Shown: positions 43,101 through 50,997 of the stretch, piece by piece
How the letters are laid out: each line of letters starts with the position of its first letter
Position numbering within the stretch: position 1 is the first letter of the stretch
Source of the DNA: an uncultured Methanoregula sp.
Lineage (GTDB): Archaea > Halobacteriota > Methanomicrobia > Methanomicrobiales > Methanospirillaceae
Length of the DNA stretch: 64,000 nt
Direction of reading: 5' to 3'
Assembly (NCBI RefSeq): GCF_963678795.1
Contig: NZ_OY787453.1
Span: 806,001-870,000 of the forward strand
Notes under the pieces: model-generated
The model's database searches: none
What the model saw: only the letters and a program-made list of their open reading frames with translations
Told to the model about the DNA's origin: nothing
Translations under genes and position numbers: made by a program

Positions 43101-43930
43101 CTCACCTCCATGGTCGCGTGCCGGTTCGCCCAGCACTGGATATTGACTGCCACCGGCAGCGATGCGGTATGGCAACCGGCAGTCTTCACCCTGACGGCAA
43201 GAGCCGTGAAATCCCCGCCAAGACCCATGGGCCCGATCCCGAGCTGGTTCACCGCTTCCAGGAGATGCTGCTCCTGATCGGTCATGGTGTCGACCGGCTC
43301 AAGGAGGGCTTCCTTGGCGAGCGCAGCAGCCCCGTCAAACGTGCTGCCGATCCCGACGCCGATGATGATCGGCGGGCACGGCTTTGACCCTGCAAGGTAC
43401 ACGGTCTCGACAACGAATTTCTCGATCTGGTCTTTCTGGGACGGAAGGAGCATGGCGATCCGGGACATGTTCTCGGCCCCGGCCCCCTTGGGCAGAACGG
43501 TGACCGTGAATTTTGGGCCGGGCTTCACGTGGATTGCCGGCATTCCTGCGCCGGTATTGTCATTCGTATTATGCCGGGTGAGGGGATCGACAACATTGGG
43601 ACGGAGCGGTACTTCTCTGGTTGCCCTGCGGACGCCTTCGGCGACCGCATCGTACAGATCCTGCGTAAGCGGGACGTCCGTCGTCAGGGTCAGGTAAATC
43701 ACCGGGACTCCGGTGTCCTGGCACATCGGTACGCCAAGTTCCCCGGCGGTCCTGATATTTTTAAGGATGTTGGCAAACTCGCCGCGGGCGACCGGGTTCG
43801 TCTCGGCACGGGCGGCATCCCCGATCACGTTCAGCACATCCAGTGGGAGGCGGATGACTGCTTCGCGGTAGGCCCGGAATGTGGCGTCAGCAAGGGCCGC
43901 ATGGATACGGGCGGGATCCGGTGTCTGCAT
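43094..43930 (-). CDS. fumA: fumarate hydratase class I, alpha subunit
   Basis: 278 residues from ATG 43930; the longer upstream frame lacks conservation. Cluster cysteines are in PMCQDTGVPVIYL and other family positions (GGDFTALAVRVKTAGCHTASLPV, KPCPPIIIGVGIG). It begins the fum-kor-suc set on the minus strand. Fumarate reductase, which would link it to succinate, is not present nearby. Confidence 0.93.
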   Translation of the reverse strand: MQTPDPARIHAALADATFRAYREAVIRLPLDVLNVIGDAARAETNPVARGEFANILKNIRTAGELGVPMCQDTGVPVIYLTLTTDVPLTQDLYDAVAEGVRRATREVPLRPNVVDPLTRHNTNDNTGAGMPAIHVKPGPKFTVTVLPKGAGAENMSRIAMLLPSQKDQIEKFVVETVYLAGSKPCPPIIIGVGIGSTFDGAAALAKEALLEPVDTMTDQEQHLLEAVNQLGIGPMGLGGDFTALAVRVKTAGCHTASLPVAVNIQCWANRHATMEVRW

Positions 43931-44082
43931 ACAAATATACTGGGGGGGATGGGGTAGATATAGCGATTGGAACCCGGTCACCGTGGGGGAAGGGGATGCG
44001 GATGGGGCAAAGCCAACCGGGTCTTTGCCGGGCAACTGCCCGACCTGATCCGGCAGTGGAATGAGGCTATCGCTGCGTAGCG

Positions 44083-44352
44083 TTATATGTTCCGGTACAC
44101 CGAACTGCGGTTATCAATGGTGATGACAAAGATCACGAGAATGCCGTTGTCGATGGTGAGGATTGCACGGTATGGACCGATGCGACAGGAGTAAAGCGGC
44201 ACGTTCTCGTGGCCTTTGAGTTTCTTGACGCATGCCTGCGGGTTCTCTTCAGCAGCAAGATCATTTAATGCTTCACGGATGCGCCGGGCATCTTTTTTTT
44301 GGAGATCCAGCAGGTCTTTCTGCGCCCTGCGGGAGAGGTGGACGGAGTACAC
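44083..44352 (-). CDS. RelE-family toxin
   Basis: 89 residues with a GTG start at 44352, directly abutting the antitoxin stop. The RelE/ParE fold is evident: VHLSRRAQKDLLDLQKKDARRI, then CVKKLKGHENVPLYSCRIGPYRAILTID and VIFVITIDNRSSVY. RelE toxins cleave mRNA at the ribosome. Key basic residues (Lys, Arg in CRIGPYR) are present. It belongs with the antitoxin at 44353-44583. Confidence 0.88.
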   Translation of the reverse strand: MYSVHLSRRAQKDLLDLQKKDARRIREALNDLAAEENPQACVKKLKGHENVPLYSCRIGPYRAILTIDNGILVIFVITIDNRSSVYRNI

Positions 44353-44583
44353 TTATATCCCGTGCGAGTCGCAGAACTCGTTGAGTTCGCGCGTCTTCTT
44401 GTTCCGGATATCGGACAGCCCCTCTTCGATGGCGAGAAGCGTCTCTTCACTGACCATCTGCCCGTCAACCTGGGATTCCATGAGCCGTGTTATCACTTCG
44501 TCATAGGTCTCGCGGGGATGTGTCCGGAACTTCGTGAGCGACTCTTTTGTCTCCTTCCGGATCCGGATGGGAATGCTCTCCAT
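44353..44583 (-). CDS. antitoxin for the RelE-family toxin (DUF7557-like)
   Basis: 76 residues from ATG 44583. N-terminal ESIPIRIRKETKESLTKFRTHPRETYDEVITRLME is a ribbon-helix-helix-like DNA-binding and dimer segment. The acidic C terminus (ETLLAIEEGLSDIRNKKTRELNEF) would wrap the toxin. It precedes the toxin with no gap, as expected for co-translation and autorepression. Confidence 0.8.
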   Translation of the reverse strand: MESIPIRIRKETKESLTKFRTHPRETYDEVITRLMESQVDGQMVSEETLLAIEEGLSDIRNKKTRELNEFCDSHGI

Positions 44584-44738
44584 GATCAATGGTAGTGCGA
44601 TGTAGCATATCAGGCTACTGGTGTATGCATGCGTGTGCCACGCAGGAAAACGATCAGGTTAATGCGGGAGCCCGGTGCGCCAGGATACATCTGTGAGCGA
44701 CATTGTCCCGGTGCGGCGGGGGTTCGTATCAGCGCCGG

Positions 44739-44893
44739 CTGCTTTTTATGCTCCGCAGCATGTCCAGCGTGTCGGCCTGCTGTTTGAGCGTGCGGATGCC
44801 ATTGATCGCGAAGTTGCAGCGGCGGGTTGGCGGTGCGAGCGGCTGACGCAGGCTGTGCTGGCGAGGGCATTTGCCGGGAAGTTGGTGGCGTAA
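44739..44893 (+). pseudogene. hsdS: 3' remnant of type I restriction specificity gene hsdS
   Basis: The frame ends VGLLFERADAIDREVAAAGW then RCERLTQAVLARAFAGKLV, the conserved C-terminal helix of HsdS (the LTQA.LAKAFRGELV block), followed by TAA. Only about 50 residues of that end remain; no target-recognition domain or upstream HsdS sequence is present. On the plus strand, opposite to the flanking RelE modules. Confidence 0.75.
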
Positions 44894-44903
44894 TCAGGTA
44901 TGA

Positions 44904-45164
44904 CTAATACACATCATCGTGATGTGCATAATCCATAAGAGTGATCAGCCCTTTTTTCTTTTCAAATTTATACGTCAGAATATAGTGCCCGATATGCACA
45001 CGCCGCAGTCCCTGCATTGGCCGGTGAAGTGGCTTTCCGATCTCCGGGTTCTCGCCAAGTTCCTGGAGTTTTTTGATCATCTGCTCAAACCGGGCTGCGT
45101 CCTTCTTCCCCAGCTTCCTGAAAATCTCCTCAACCTCAGGATTCGCGACAATAGCGTACGTCAT
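44904..45164 (-). CDS. RelE-family toxin, second module
   Basis: 86 residues, RelE/ParE fold: AIVANPEVEEIFRKLGKKDAAR at the N terminus, then KPLHRPMQGLRRVHIGHYIL and LITLMDYAHHDDVY. Its C-terminal His-rich DYAHHDDVY is of the archaeal RelE type. ATG overlaps the antitoxin stop (ATGA). It differs clearly from the RelE at 44083, so this is a separate acquisition and not a duplication. Confidence 0.88.
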   Translation of the reverse strand: MTYAIVANPEVEEIFRKLGKKDAARFEQMIKKLQELGENPEIGKPLHRPMQGLRRVHIGHYILTYKFEKKKGLITLMDYAHHDDVY

Positions 45165-45490
45165 TCAGAGATGGCCCGGATAAAAGCGTCCATCGAATCG
45201 TATGTCTTACCATTTCCTTTCGCGATATCGGTCTGGGCTTTTTTTATCCGCTTGACAAATTCCGGTTTGATCGCTGATTCGGGAGGATAGACATTCTCAT
45301 CAATTTTTTCCTCGATGCGTTCAAGGCGGGTGATGATATTTGCGAGCATTGCCTCAATTTTTCGGGTGCTCGGGGGAACATGCGAAGACTCGTGCACCTC
45401 ACTGCATGGTGATATTGCTGCGGCTCTGACGATCCGCCTGGCATCGGTTTTTCTTCCCCGCCCGGATGGAGTTGCGACGATATAGGTCAT
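45161..45490 (-). CDS. antitoxin for second RelE module
   Basis: 109 residues. The first 45 residues are polar with no recognised motif; a coiled-coil segment (TRKIEAMLANIITRLERIEEKI) follows; the C-terminal 45 residues, with KPEFVKRIKKAQTDIAKGNG and YDSMDAFIRAI, resemble small archaeal RelE-partner antitoxins (DUF2683-like). It is immediately upstream of the toxin with a 4-base overlap. Confidence 0.75.
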   Translation of the reverse strand: MTYIVATPSGRGRKTDARRIVRAAAISPCSEVHESSHVPPSTRKIEAMLANIITRLERIEEKIDENVYPPESAIKPEFVKRIKKAQTDIAKGNGKTYDSMDAFIRAISE

Positions 45491-45607
45491 ACCTGTCCAG
45501 ATCTTTATTCTGTGTGTTCAATAGCCTTTTTGTCCGGCCATCCATCAGAAACCGGGAAAAACTGATACCCCGTCCTTATTACCTGATGCCTATCAGGAAT
45601 CCCATCA

Positions 45608-45685
45608 ATGCGCCTCGCCCCCGAACTTAAGTCAAAGATCGATTCCCTCTGGGATAAATTCTGGAGCGGAGGCATGAGTAACCCG
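45608..45685 (+). pseudogene. hsdM: 5' remnant of type I modification gene hsdM
   Basis: ATG 45608 begins LAPELKSKIDSLWDKFWSGG then MSNP, the near-invariant N terminus of HsdM N6-adenine methylase. After about 26 residues the family similarity stops, and the frame runs on to 45892 as unrelated sequence. The helical N-terminal domain is cut short; no methylase motif (NPPF-type) is present. It is the second piece of a lost type I system at this locus. Confidence 0.78.
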
Positions 45686-45888
45686 CACCAGTCTCCATCG
45701 GAGAAGAAACTCGTGTCGTCCAGGTTCCACCCCCTCAAATCCCCGGTGCGTTTCCCGTCCCCTTTCCACAAAAATACCCCTGCAAAATCGTTTAAATTTC
45801 TGTACAGGGACAAAGCGTATATCCCGGTACCAAGAGAACATGAGTACGTGGCAAAAACCACAATGAACGAAAAACCATTGAAAAGGAA

Positions 45889-45996
45889 GTGATAACCACG
45901 TCAAATAAGGAAAAGAAGGCAGTTGCTCCCGCATCAAAGACCGCTCCCGTAATAGCGCAGACCGAGGGCAAGAAATCCCACGGAAAGAGAAAATAA
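45889..45996 (+). CDS. possible small basic protein, 35 residues
   Basis: A GTG-started frame encoding a Lys/Ala/Pro-rich peptide (KEKKAVAPASKTAPV ... KKSHGKRK). The 14 codons just before, in a different frame, encode a similarly basic string (GTG at 45849), so it may be one gene with a frameshift. AT-rich GTTTAAATTTC at about 45791-45801 could be its TATA box. Weak case. Confidence 0.25.
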   Translation: MITTSNKEKKAVAPASKTAPVIAQTEGKKSHGKRK

Positions 45997-45999
45997 CCC

Positions 46000-46280
46000 C
46001 AGTTTCATTTCACATTTTTTTGTTGTATTCTTTTTTACAAAAGACAATTTCACCGGGCCGAAGGGCCGGGTGTCAAGATAATACTGTTGAGCCCTGGAAG
46101 AATTCTAAACCCATCGAATTCTACGGGATTAAAATCCGGATTGTTGAGACGTTTCCGGATTCCGGGAAATTCAACAGTATTGCGATTCCGTATCCAGTTC
46201 CGGATTAAATCATCGGTATTGTCCGGCCCCGTCGTTTACCCACACGTTTAAGTCAGACCGTTCAGATATCAGATGTACAG
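46000..46280. other. intergenic region containing a three-stem 102-bp element
   Basis: 281 bases before mntA. No protein gene. It contains the structured element at 46080-46181. An AAGTCAGACC...ATCAG stretch just before 46281 is the likely promoter/leader of mntA. Confidence 0.5.
46080..46181. ncRNA. three-stem structured element (possible ncRNA or small mobile element)
   Basis: Outer arms AATACTGTTGA (46080-46090) and TCAACAGTATT (46171-46181) are perfect 11-bp complements. Inside lie two more stems: AGAATTC (46099-46105) / GAATTCT (46116-46122) with a 10-base loop, and AATCCGGA (46133-46140) / TCCGGATT (46154-46161) with a 13-base loop. Together they make a three-way junction. It could be a small RNA, a MITE-like element or a terminator; I cannot tell which. 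Confidence 0.4.
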
Positions 46281-46565
46281 ATGGACGCGCTCGCCCTGCT
46301 CCGTGAAAACGAACCGGAAATAAAAAAGCGGTTCGGTGTTTCAAAGATCGGCATCTTCGGTTCATTCGCACGCGGAGAGGAGCGGCCGGAGAGTGACGTT
46401 GATGTGCTCGTCATGTTCCGGAAAGGTGGGGAGACCTTCAACAATTACATGGGATGCAAGTTCTATCTCGAAGACCTCTTCGGGCGCAAGGTCGACCTTG
46501 TCATGAATGGCGCGATCAAGAAACGGCTCAGGCCGTATATCCTTGGAGAGGTCGTGTATGCGTAG
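46281..46565 (+). CDS. mntA: MntA-type nucleotidyltransferase antitoxin
   Basis: 94 residues, minimal nucleotidyltransferase. GSFARGEERPESDVDVLV carries the GSxxxGxxxxxSDxD metal and nucleotide site. In MntA/HepT modules this enzyme adds AMP to the toxin's conserved Tyr and neutralises it. Its TAG lies 5 bases into the hepT start region. Here the toxin partner is broken, so the antitoxin may be an orphan. Confidence 0.88.
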   Translation: MDALALLRENEPEIKKRFGVSKIGIFGSFARGEERPESDVDVLVMFRKGGETFNNYMGCKFYLEDLFGRKVDLVMNGAIKKRLRPYILGEVVYA

Positions 46566-46908
46566 GACTTCGCTCCAGTTCCTCGATGATATTCTTGAGG
46601 CAACTGGAAACATCGAAGAGGACACGGGCGGGATCTCGTTTTAAGAGTTCTCCCATGACCGGAGGCGGAGGGATGCCGTGATCCGGAACTTCCATGTTAT
46701 AGGAGAGGCGATCAAGAATCTCCCGCCAGAGCTCAGGGAACGGTACCCGGATACAGACTGGAAGAAGATCGCCGGGTTCCGCGATGTCCTCACCCACGCC
46801 TATTTCGGGATCAAACTGACGATTCTCTGGGATACTGCCATTAACGAAATGCCGAACCTGAAAAAAGAGATCCGACAGATCCTCCGACACGAAAAAAAAC
46901 GGACGTGA
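46558..46908 (+). pseudogene. hepT: hepT toxin gene with in-frame premature stop
   Basis: From ATG 46558 the frame reads MRRTSLQFLDDILEATGNIE ... GISF and then TAA at 46642-46644 (codon 29) where relatives have Glu; it continues in the same frame with EFSHDRRRRDAVIRNF and ends at 46908. The catalytic RxxxxHxY motif is intact as RDVLTHAY. So a single G-to-T nonsense change (GAA to TAA) splits an otherwise complete 116-codon HepT. A GTG at 46678 could restart a 76-residue fragment that still has the motif. Confidence 0.85.
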
Positions 46909-47264
46909 TGAGTGGCGGACCTTTCGAGTTAAAGCAAGCTCGGGTAACTCCTGATCGTCAGACCCCTTGATACCCCGGAGACCCCGGATCCGGCCCATCA
47001 TCCACAAACTGATACACGTTTCACTCCCGATCCTCCGCACAAACAGTCCCATATTGTCCTGTTGAACCCGGTCGGTCTGCGACGTAAAAATGAGGGCAAG
47101 TCTGGAAAATCAGCGAAACACTCCTGCATTTTAGCGAAACTGTCCTGCGAAAACCTCCAAAACAGGGAATCGGAGCCCTTTACGGGTCCGGATTCGACCA
47201 TCCCAAAAAGGGGGGATTTCACCGTAGGAGCAGGGTTTCAGTTACTCCCCATCTTCCAATCCAC
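46909..47264. other. intergenic stretch, no gene
   Basis: 356 bases. A short imperfect direct repeat, AGCGAAAC..TCCTGC, occurs twice 21 bases apart at about 47113-47150. No protein-like frame on either strand. Confidence 0.4.
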
Positions 47265-47651
47265 CTACGTGTGGGGCGTTCCCCCGGTGCCCTCCCTGCT
47301 ATCGATCGGTTTCCCGTCCCGGTCAATCTCCACAAGCCCGGCACGCCCGACCCGGAAGAACCGGATACTCCGGTAATAATTACAGGCCCAGATCTCGAAG
47401 GCCCGGCCGGGATCCGGGGGAATAGTACGCAGTCCGGCCGCTGCACCGGCAAGCTGCGTCTCCATCTCGGCCGGGGATCCGCGGAGATGCTTGGTCCGGG
47501 CCATGCGGACGATCGTTGTCCGGCCCGCGCCCAGGATAATAAGATCGCAGACACTCTCGCGCTGCCTCCGGCTGAAGATCACAAAACCCCGGGCATGTGC
47601 AAACGGTATGGCAAACTCGATCGCTTTTTTCGGAGGCGGCCCCCGGCTCAT
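47265..47651 (-). CDS. uncharacterised protein, intact paralogue of the frameshifted gene at 32454-32896
   Basis: 128 residues from ATG 47651, chosen for the GGGAGGG just upstream. The pattern MSRGPPPKKAIEFAIPFAHA, then ESVCDLIILGAGRTTIVRMAR, AAGLRTIPPDPG and RFFRVGRAGLVEIDRDGKP matches the other copy piece by piece. The strand-rich core with conserved Arg and acidic residues could be nuclease-like, but no catalytic signature is certain. It lies at the edge of the decayed defence region. Confidence 0.6.
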   Translation of the reverse strand: MSRGPPPKKAIEFAIPFAHARGFVIFSRRQRESVCDLIILGAGRTTIVRMARTKHLRGSPAEMETQLAGAAAGLRTIPPDPGRAFEIWACNYYRSIRFFRVGRAGLVEIDRDGKPIDSREGTGGTPHT

Positions 47652-48333
47652 TCCGCTCCCTCCCGGCATCTCCCCGCAAACAAAAATCCGGTGAAACGTC
47701 CCGTGCACCCGGGGGAATGGCCGGGGCTCGTTGTCAGTGCATTGAACCGGATGCGGAATTCATTGAACATCATCATAAATTATTTTATAAAAAAGGAATT
47801 ATATACTAATCGGTTCGTGTAAATATCCGGCAGCCGTCCGTTATTCTTTGGCTTCCGGAGAACCCGGACCGGTTCCCGGTTCACCGGACCCGGCAGGATC
47901 TGGATTTTTGTTCTCTTCATCAGTAACAGATTTTTCTGTCATGTTCCCTGCTGCCGTACAGTCCATCGGCCTGTACTTTTATTGCCGTTTGTCACCGGGG
48001 ATAATAGAGCCAATTTGTGCGTGTGCGCTTTGCGAATTTTAGATGGGGAGTTCCTTCTACCCCCGGCATAGCGAAGGGGATGTTCCCTCCAAAGAGCTGA
48101 ACTCGAAATCCCGTGGAAACTTGCGATGACCTGCGCCGCCCCCGAAGGGGCGCCCCCACGGCGCTTCAGTTACTCGCTGATGTCTGAAGACAGGCAATTG
48201 CCCCGCCGTGCCTCGGAGAAGCCCTGATGCGGGGTGCCCTCGAAAAATCATGTTACCATTTCAGGATTCGGGTGTGAATTACGTCCACGAAAATTTCTAC
48301 AAAACAGGAAAAAGAGAATGAACAAAGAAAAAT
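47652..48333. other. intergenic region with structured repeat, no gene
   Basis: About 680 bases between two minus-strand genes. It contains the ~130-bp GC-rich repeat at 48121-48250. The section 47770-48040 is mixed AT-rich sequence with no convincing gene. Confidence 0.45.
48121..48250. repeat. ~130-bp interspersed GC-rich repeat, copy A
   Basis: It aligns along its length with 53473-53600. Features: CGCCGCCCCC...GGGG...CGGCG stem, a GGCAATTGCC palindrome, and a GCGGGG tail. Both copies are open on the minus strand for about 33 codons and encode similar peptides (GTAGQLPVFRH ... FGGGAGHRK). Confidence 0.7.
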
Positions 48334-49809
48334 TCAGCTTTTATCTTCCGGCTTCTTTGCAAACTTCTTCCAGACCTGCTCGCGGTACACGGGGCCGCTG
48401 TTATAGGTACAGAATGGAATAAGTTTGCCGTCCGGAGTGGCATAGTGGATGCAGCAGCGCTGGACCCGTTCGAGATCGTAGTTGTACTTGTCCATGAAAT
48501 GCATGGTGCCAATGAAGAGCGCGTTCCAGTGGAACTCCCTGAGCGCATCGAAGTTCTGCCCGATCAGGGTCTTGCCGATCATCTTCCAGAACTCCGTGGT
48601 ATTGCTCTGTTCACCTTTCTTGACAGAGTCGTGCATGTTTTTCACACCCTCGAGGAGCGCCTTGTACTTGTTGAGGGTCCCGCCTTTCTTGAGGGTCTGT
48701 GCCATATGCTCGATCGTTTCGAAGAAAGAGTCCACGTCGACCATACGGTTCACCGGAATAATACCGTTCTCCTGGACAAAGACGTAGGTAGCTGCACCGC
48801 AGTGCTGGTGGGCCGTGAACCTGACCTGGGGCCGGCCGGTATAGGCTTCGACAAGGTCAGAGAAGGGAAGCACGCAGGGAACCGGGTAGAAGTCGTCCTT
48901 TTTCAGGACACCCGGCATCTGGTTCTCGATCTCCTGGAGAACATCGGGAATAGTGATCCGGGATTTCTGGAGATCGTCATCGCTCGCCGCACCGGTGAAC
49001 GCAACCGGCTGGAAATTGACACCGCGTATAACAGAGATATTTTCGATGGCAAAGCGGATGATATCCCCGATCTCATGGTCGTTCCGGCCGCGAATTATGG
49101 TCGGGACAAGAACAAGGCCCATGCCCACTTTCCTGAAATTCTCGATCGCTTTTAAGTGGATTTTCAGGAACGGGTTTGTGGCCGCGGAGACCCCGTCAAA
49201 GTGGAGGTAGGCCGTGTTGAGACCTGCATCCTTGAGCTGCTGGAGGAACTCAGGCTCTTTTGAGATCCGGACACCGTTTGTTGCGATCTGGACCTGCGGG
49301 AAGCCCATGGATTTTGCTTTCCTTATGATCTCGGGCAGGTCGTCCCTCATGGTAGGTTCGCCACCGGAGAACTGGACTGCCGGTGTTGGGACGGGTTTTT
49401 CGTCCCGGAGCACCTGGAGCATGCTGACCACCTGGTCAAAACTCGGCTCGTATACAAAGCCGCAGGCACGTGCATTGGCAAAACAGAAATCGCAGTCCAG
49501 GTTGCAGCGGTTCGTCAGATCGATATTGGCAAGAAGGGTCTGTGAGTGGTGGTTATTGCACAAGCCGCAGGCCGTCGGGCAACTGTTCGGAGCTGCGCCA
49601 GGATTCTGAGGGTTTGCAATCCCATTACCCACAGCATCGTACTCTTCAAACCGATGATACATCTGAGCATCCGACCAGTAGAGGTGCCGGAAGGTCCCGT
49701 GCTCCGGGCAAGTCCGTTTCAGCCAGATCTTTTGCTCCTCCTCGACAATTTCCGCATCCAGTACGGAATTGCATATAGGGCAAAGACCCCGTGTCTTTTT
49801 TACCAGCAT
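48334..49809 (-). CDS. tes: radical SAM tetraether lipid synthase (Tes) family protein
   Basis: 491 residues from ATG 49809. N-terminal rubredoxin-like CPICNSV...CPEHG, then a CPTACGLCNNH cluster motif, and the radical SAM CNLDCDFCF (near residue 115). Late cysteines (CCIHYATPDGKLIPFC) match the extra cluster. This architecture is that of Tes, which joins C40 isoprenoid tails to make tetraether lipids; a close relative family (MJ0619-type) methylates pterins, so confidence is not total. It is divergent from carS, another lipid gene, sharing an ~83-base promoter region. Confidence 0.82.
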   Translation of the reverse strand: MLVKKTRGLCPICNSVLDAEIVEEEQKIWLKRTCPEHGTFRHLYWSDAQMYHRFEEYDAVGNGIANPQNPGAAPNSCPTACGLCNNHHSQTLLANIDLTNRCNLDCDFCFANARACGFVYEPSFDQVVSMLQVLRDEKPVPTPAVQFSGGEPTMRDDLPEIIRKAKSMGFPQVQIATNGVRISKEPEFLQQLKDAGLNTAYLHFDGVSAATNPFLKIHLKAIENFRKVGMGLVLVPTIIRGRNDHEIGDIIRFAIENISVIRGVNFQPVAFTGAASDDDLQKSRITIPDVLQEIENQMPGVLKKDDFYPVPCVLPFSDLVEAYTGRPQVRFTAHQHCGAATYVFVQENGIIPVNRMVDVDSFFETIEHMAQTLKKGGTLNKYKALLEGVKNMHDSVKKGEQSNTTEFWKMIGKTLIGQNFDALREFHWNALFIGTMHFMDKYNYDLERVQRCCIHYATPDGKLIPFCTYNSGPVYREQVWKKFAKKPEDKS

Positions 49810-49892
49810 TGATGTCCACCCGTAGAAGATTATCAAATACTTTTTGGTTGTTGAGTAACCTTAATCTTTTTTACTGCTCTTTATTAGAGGTA
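49810..49892. promoter_or_regulatory. shared divergent promoter of tes and carS
   Basis: 83 bases separate the two start codons. On the minus strand AAAAAGTATTTGATAATC is a BRE/TATA candidate for tes; on the plus strand CTTTTTTACTGCTCTTTATTAG serves carS. A GGTT-GTTGAGT-AACC inverted repeat in the middle is a possible common operator. Confidence 0.5.
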
Positions 49893-50456
49893 TTGGAGTG
49901 CTACATTATTAGTGTTGACTTCTTCATAATACCATTGCTCTCAGCCATCTGGATCATGCTGCCGGCGTATATTCCCAATCCCGTTGCTGCACTTTGTGGT
50001 GGCGGGACCCCCATTGATCTCGGCAGGAATTTTTCGGATGGCCGCCGGGTTTTTGGCGACGGGAAGACCTGGCGGGGGCTCGTTGCCGGCATCCTTGCCG
50101 GCATAGTGATCGGGCTTCTCCAGATCCAGGCACAGGCGATGTTTAACCTCACGTATCTTCCGGCCCAGACGCTTCTCTCCGTTTCCCTGCTCGCCATCGG
50201 CGCACTCCTGGGGGATCTGGTCAAGAGTTTCTTCAAGCGGAGGCTGGGGAAAGAGCGGGGATCCAAGTGGCCGCTCGCGGATATGTACGATCTTGTTATC
50301 GGGGCATTTGTTCTCCTGCTCATCGCTGACCCGTCCTGGCTCTTCTCGCAGGTCACCCTCGCGGCCTTCATCGTGATCCTCATCCTCACGCCCATCCTTC
50401 ACCGGCTCACCAATATAATCGGGTATATCATCAAGGTCAAGGAGGTTCCATGGTGA
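49893..50456 (+). CDS. carS: CDP-archaeol synthase
   Basis: 187 residues with a TTG start at 49893 after AGAGG; the true start could be a few codons off. It converts 2,3-di-O-geranylgeranylglyceryl phosphate and CTP to CDP-archaeol at the membrane. It has about five membrane helices, and the family motif appears in DLGRNFSDGRRVFGDGKTWR (nucleotide and Mg-binding loop) and LGDLVKSFFKRRLGKERG. First gene of carS-pyrE-purD-argF. Confidence 0.93.
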   Translation: MECYIISVDFFIIPLLSAIWIMLPAYIPNPVAALCGGGTPIDLGRNFSDGRRVFGDGKTWRGLVAGILAGIVIGLLQIQAQAMFNLTYLPAQTLLSVSLLAIGALLGDLVKSFFKRRLGKERGSKWPLADMYDLVIGAFVLLLIADPSWLFSQVTLAAFIVILILTPILHRLTNIIGYIIKVKEVPW

Positions 50457-50962
50457 ACAATTTAGCTGACATGCTTGTCCAGTACAAAGCTATCGAATTC
50501 GGGGAATTCACGCTCGCATCCGGTGTGAAAAGCCCGTATTATATTGACGTGAAAACCGCAGTGACCAATCCGGATCTTCTGTCTGCGATTGCCCGCGCCG
50601 TCTCGCAATCATTTGAATTTGATGTTGTGGCCGGCGTTGCTGTCGGGGGAGTCTCCCTTGCCGTGGCAACGGCCCTCGCAGCCGGAAAGCCGTACGCGAT
50701 CATCAGGTCAGCGGGAAAAGACCACGGGAAAAAAGAGATAATCATCGGTCACGTCCTGGGTAAAAACGTTCTCCTTATCGAAGATGTCACAACCTCGGGC
50801 GGATCTGCCCTGTACGGGATCGACGCGCTCCGGAAGGCCGGGGCCAGCGCGGGCCGGGTGGTAACCGTTGTTGACCGGGAGCAGGGTGCCACGGCAATGC
50901 TCAAAAAACATGATGTGGATCTCATCCCGCTCGTAAGAGTGAGCGAGCTCATAAAACAGTAA
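50450..50962 (+). CDS. pyrE: orotate phosphoribosyltransferase
   Basis: 170 residues. It attaches PRPP to orotate in pyrimidine synthesis. PRPP motif [18 protein letters not shown] is near residues 104-121, and the N-terminal [12 protein letters not shown] is characteristic. ATG 50450 follows AAGGAGGTTCC and overlaps the carS end by 7 bases, so it is co-translated. Confidence 0.95.
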   Translation: MVNNLADMLVQYKAIEFGEFTLASGVKSPYYIDVKTAVTNPDLLSAIARAVSQSFEFDVVAGVAVGGVSLAVATALAAGKPYAIIRSAGKDHGKKEIIIGHVLGKNVLLIEDVTTSGGSALYGIDALRKAGASAGRVVTVVDREQGATAMLKKHDVDLIPLVRVSELIKQ

Positions 50963-50997
50963 GGACTTTTTATTACGGGCGTACAATAGGAAGGATC

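Noticed and set aside
45686..45892. Continuation of the hsdM frame as a real 94-residue protein
   Set aside because: After residue 26 there is no family similarity; treated as read-on after truncation.
46642..46644. TAA in hepT as a recoded amino acid codon
   Set aside because: Pyrrolysine in methanogens uses TAG, not TAA, and the organism type is not known for it; a nonsense mutation is simpler.
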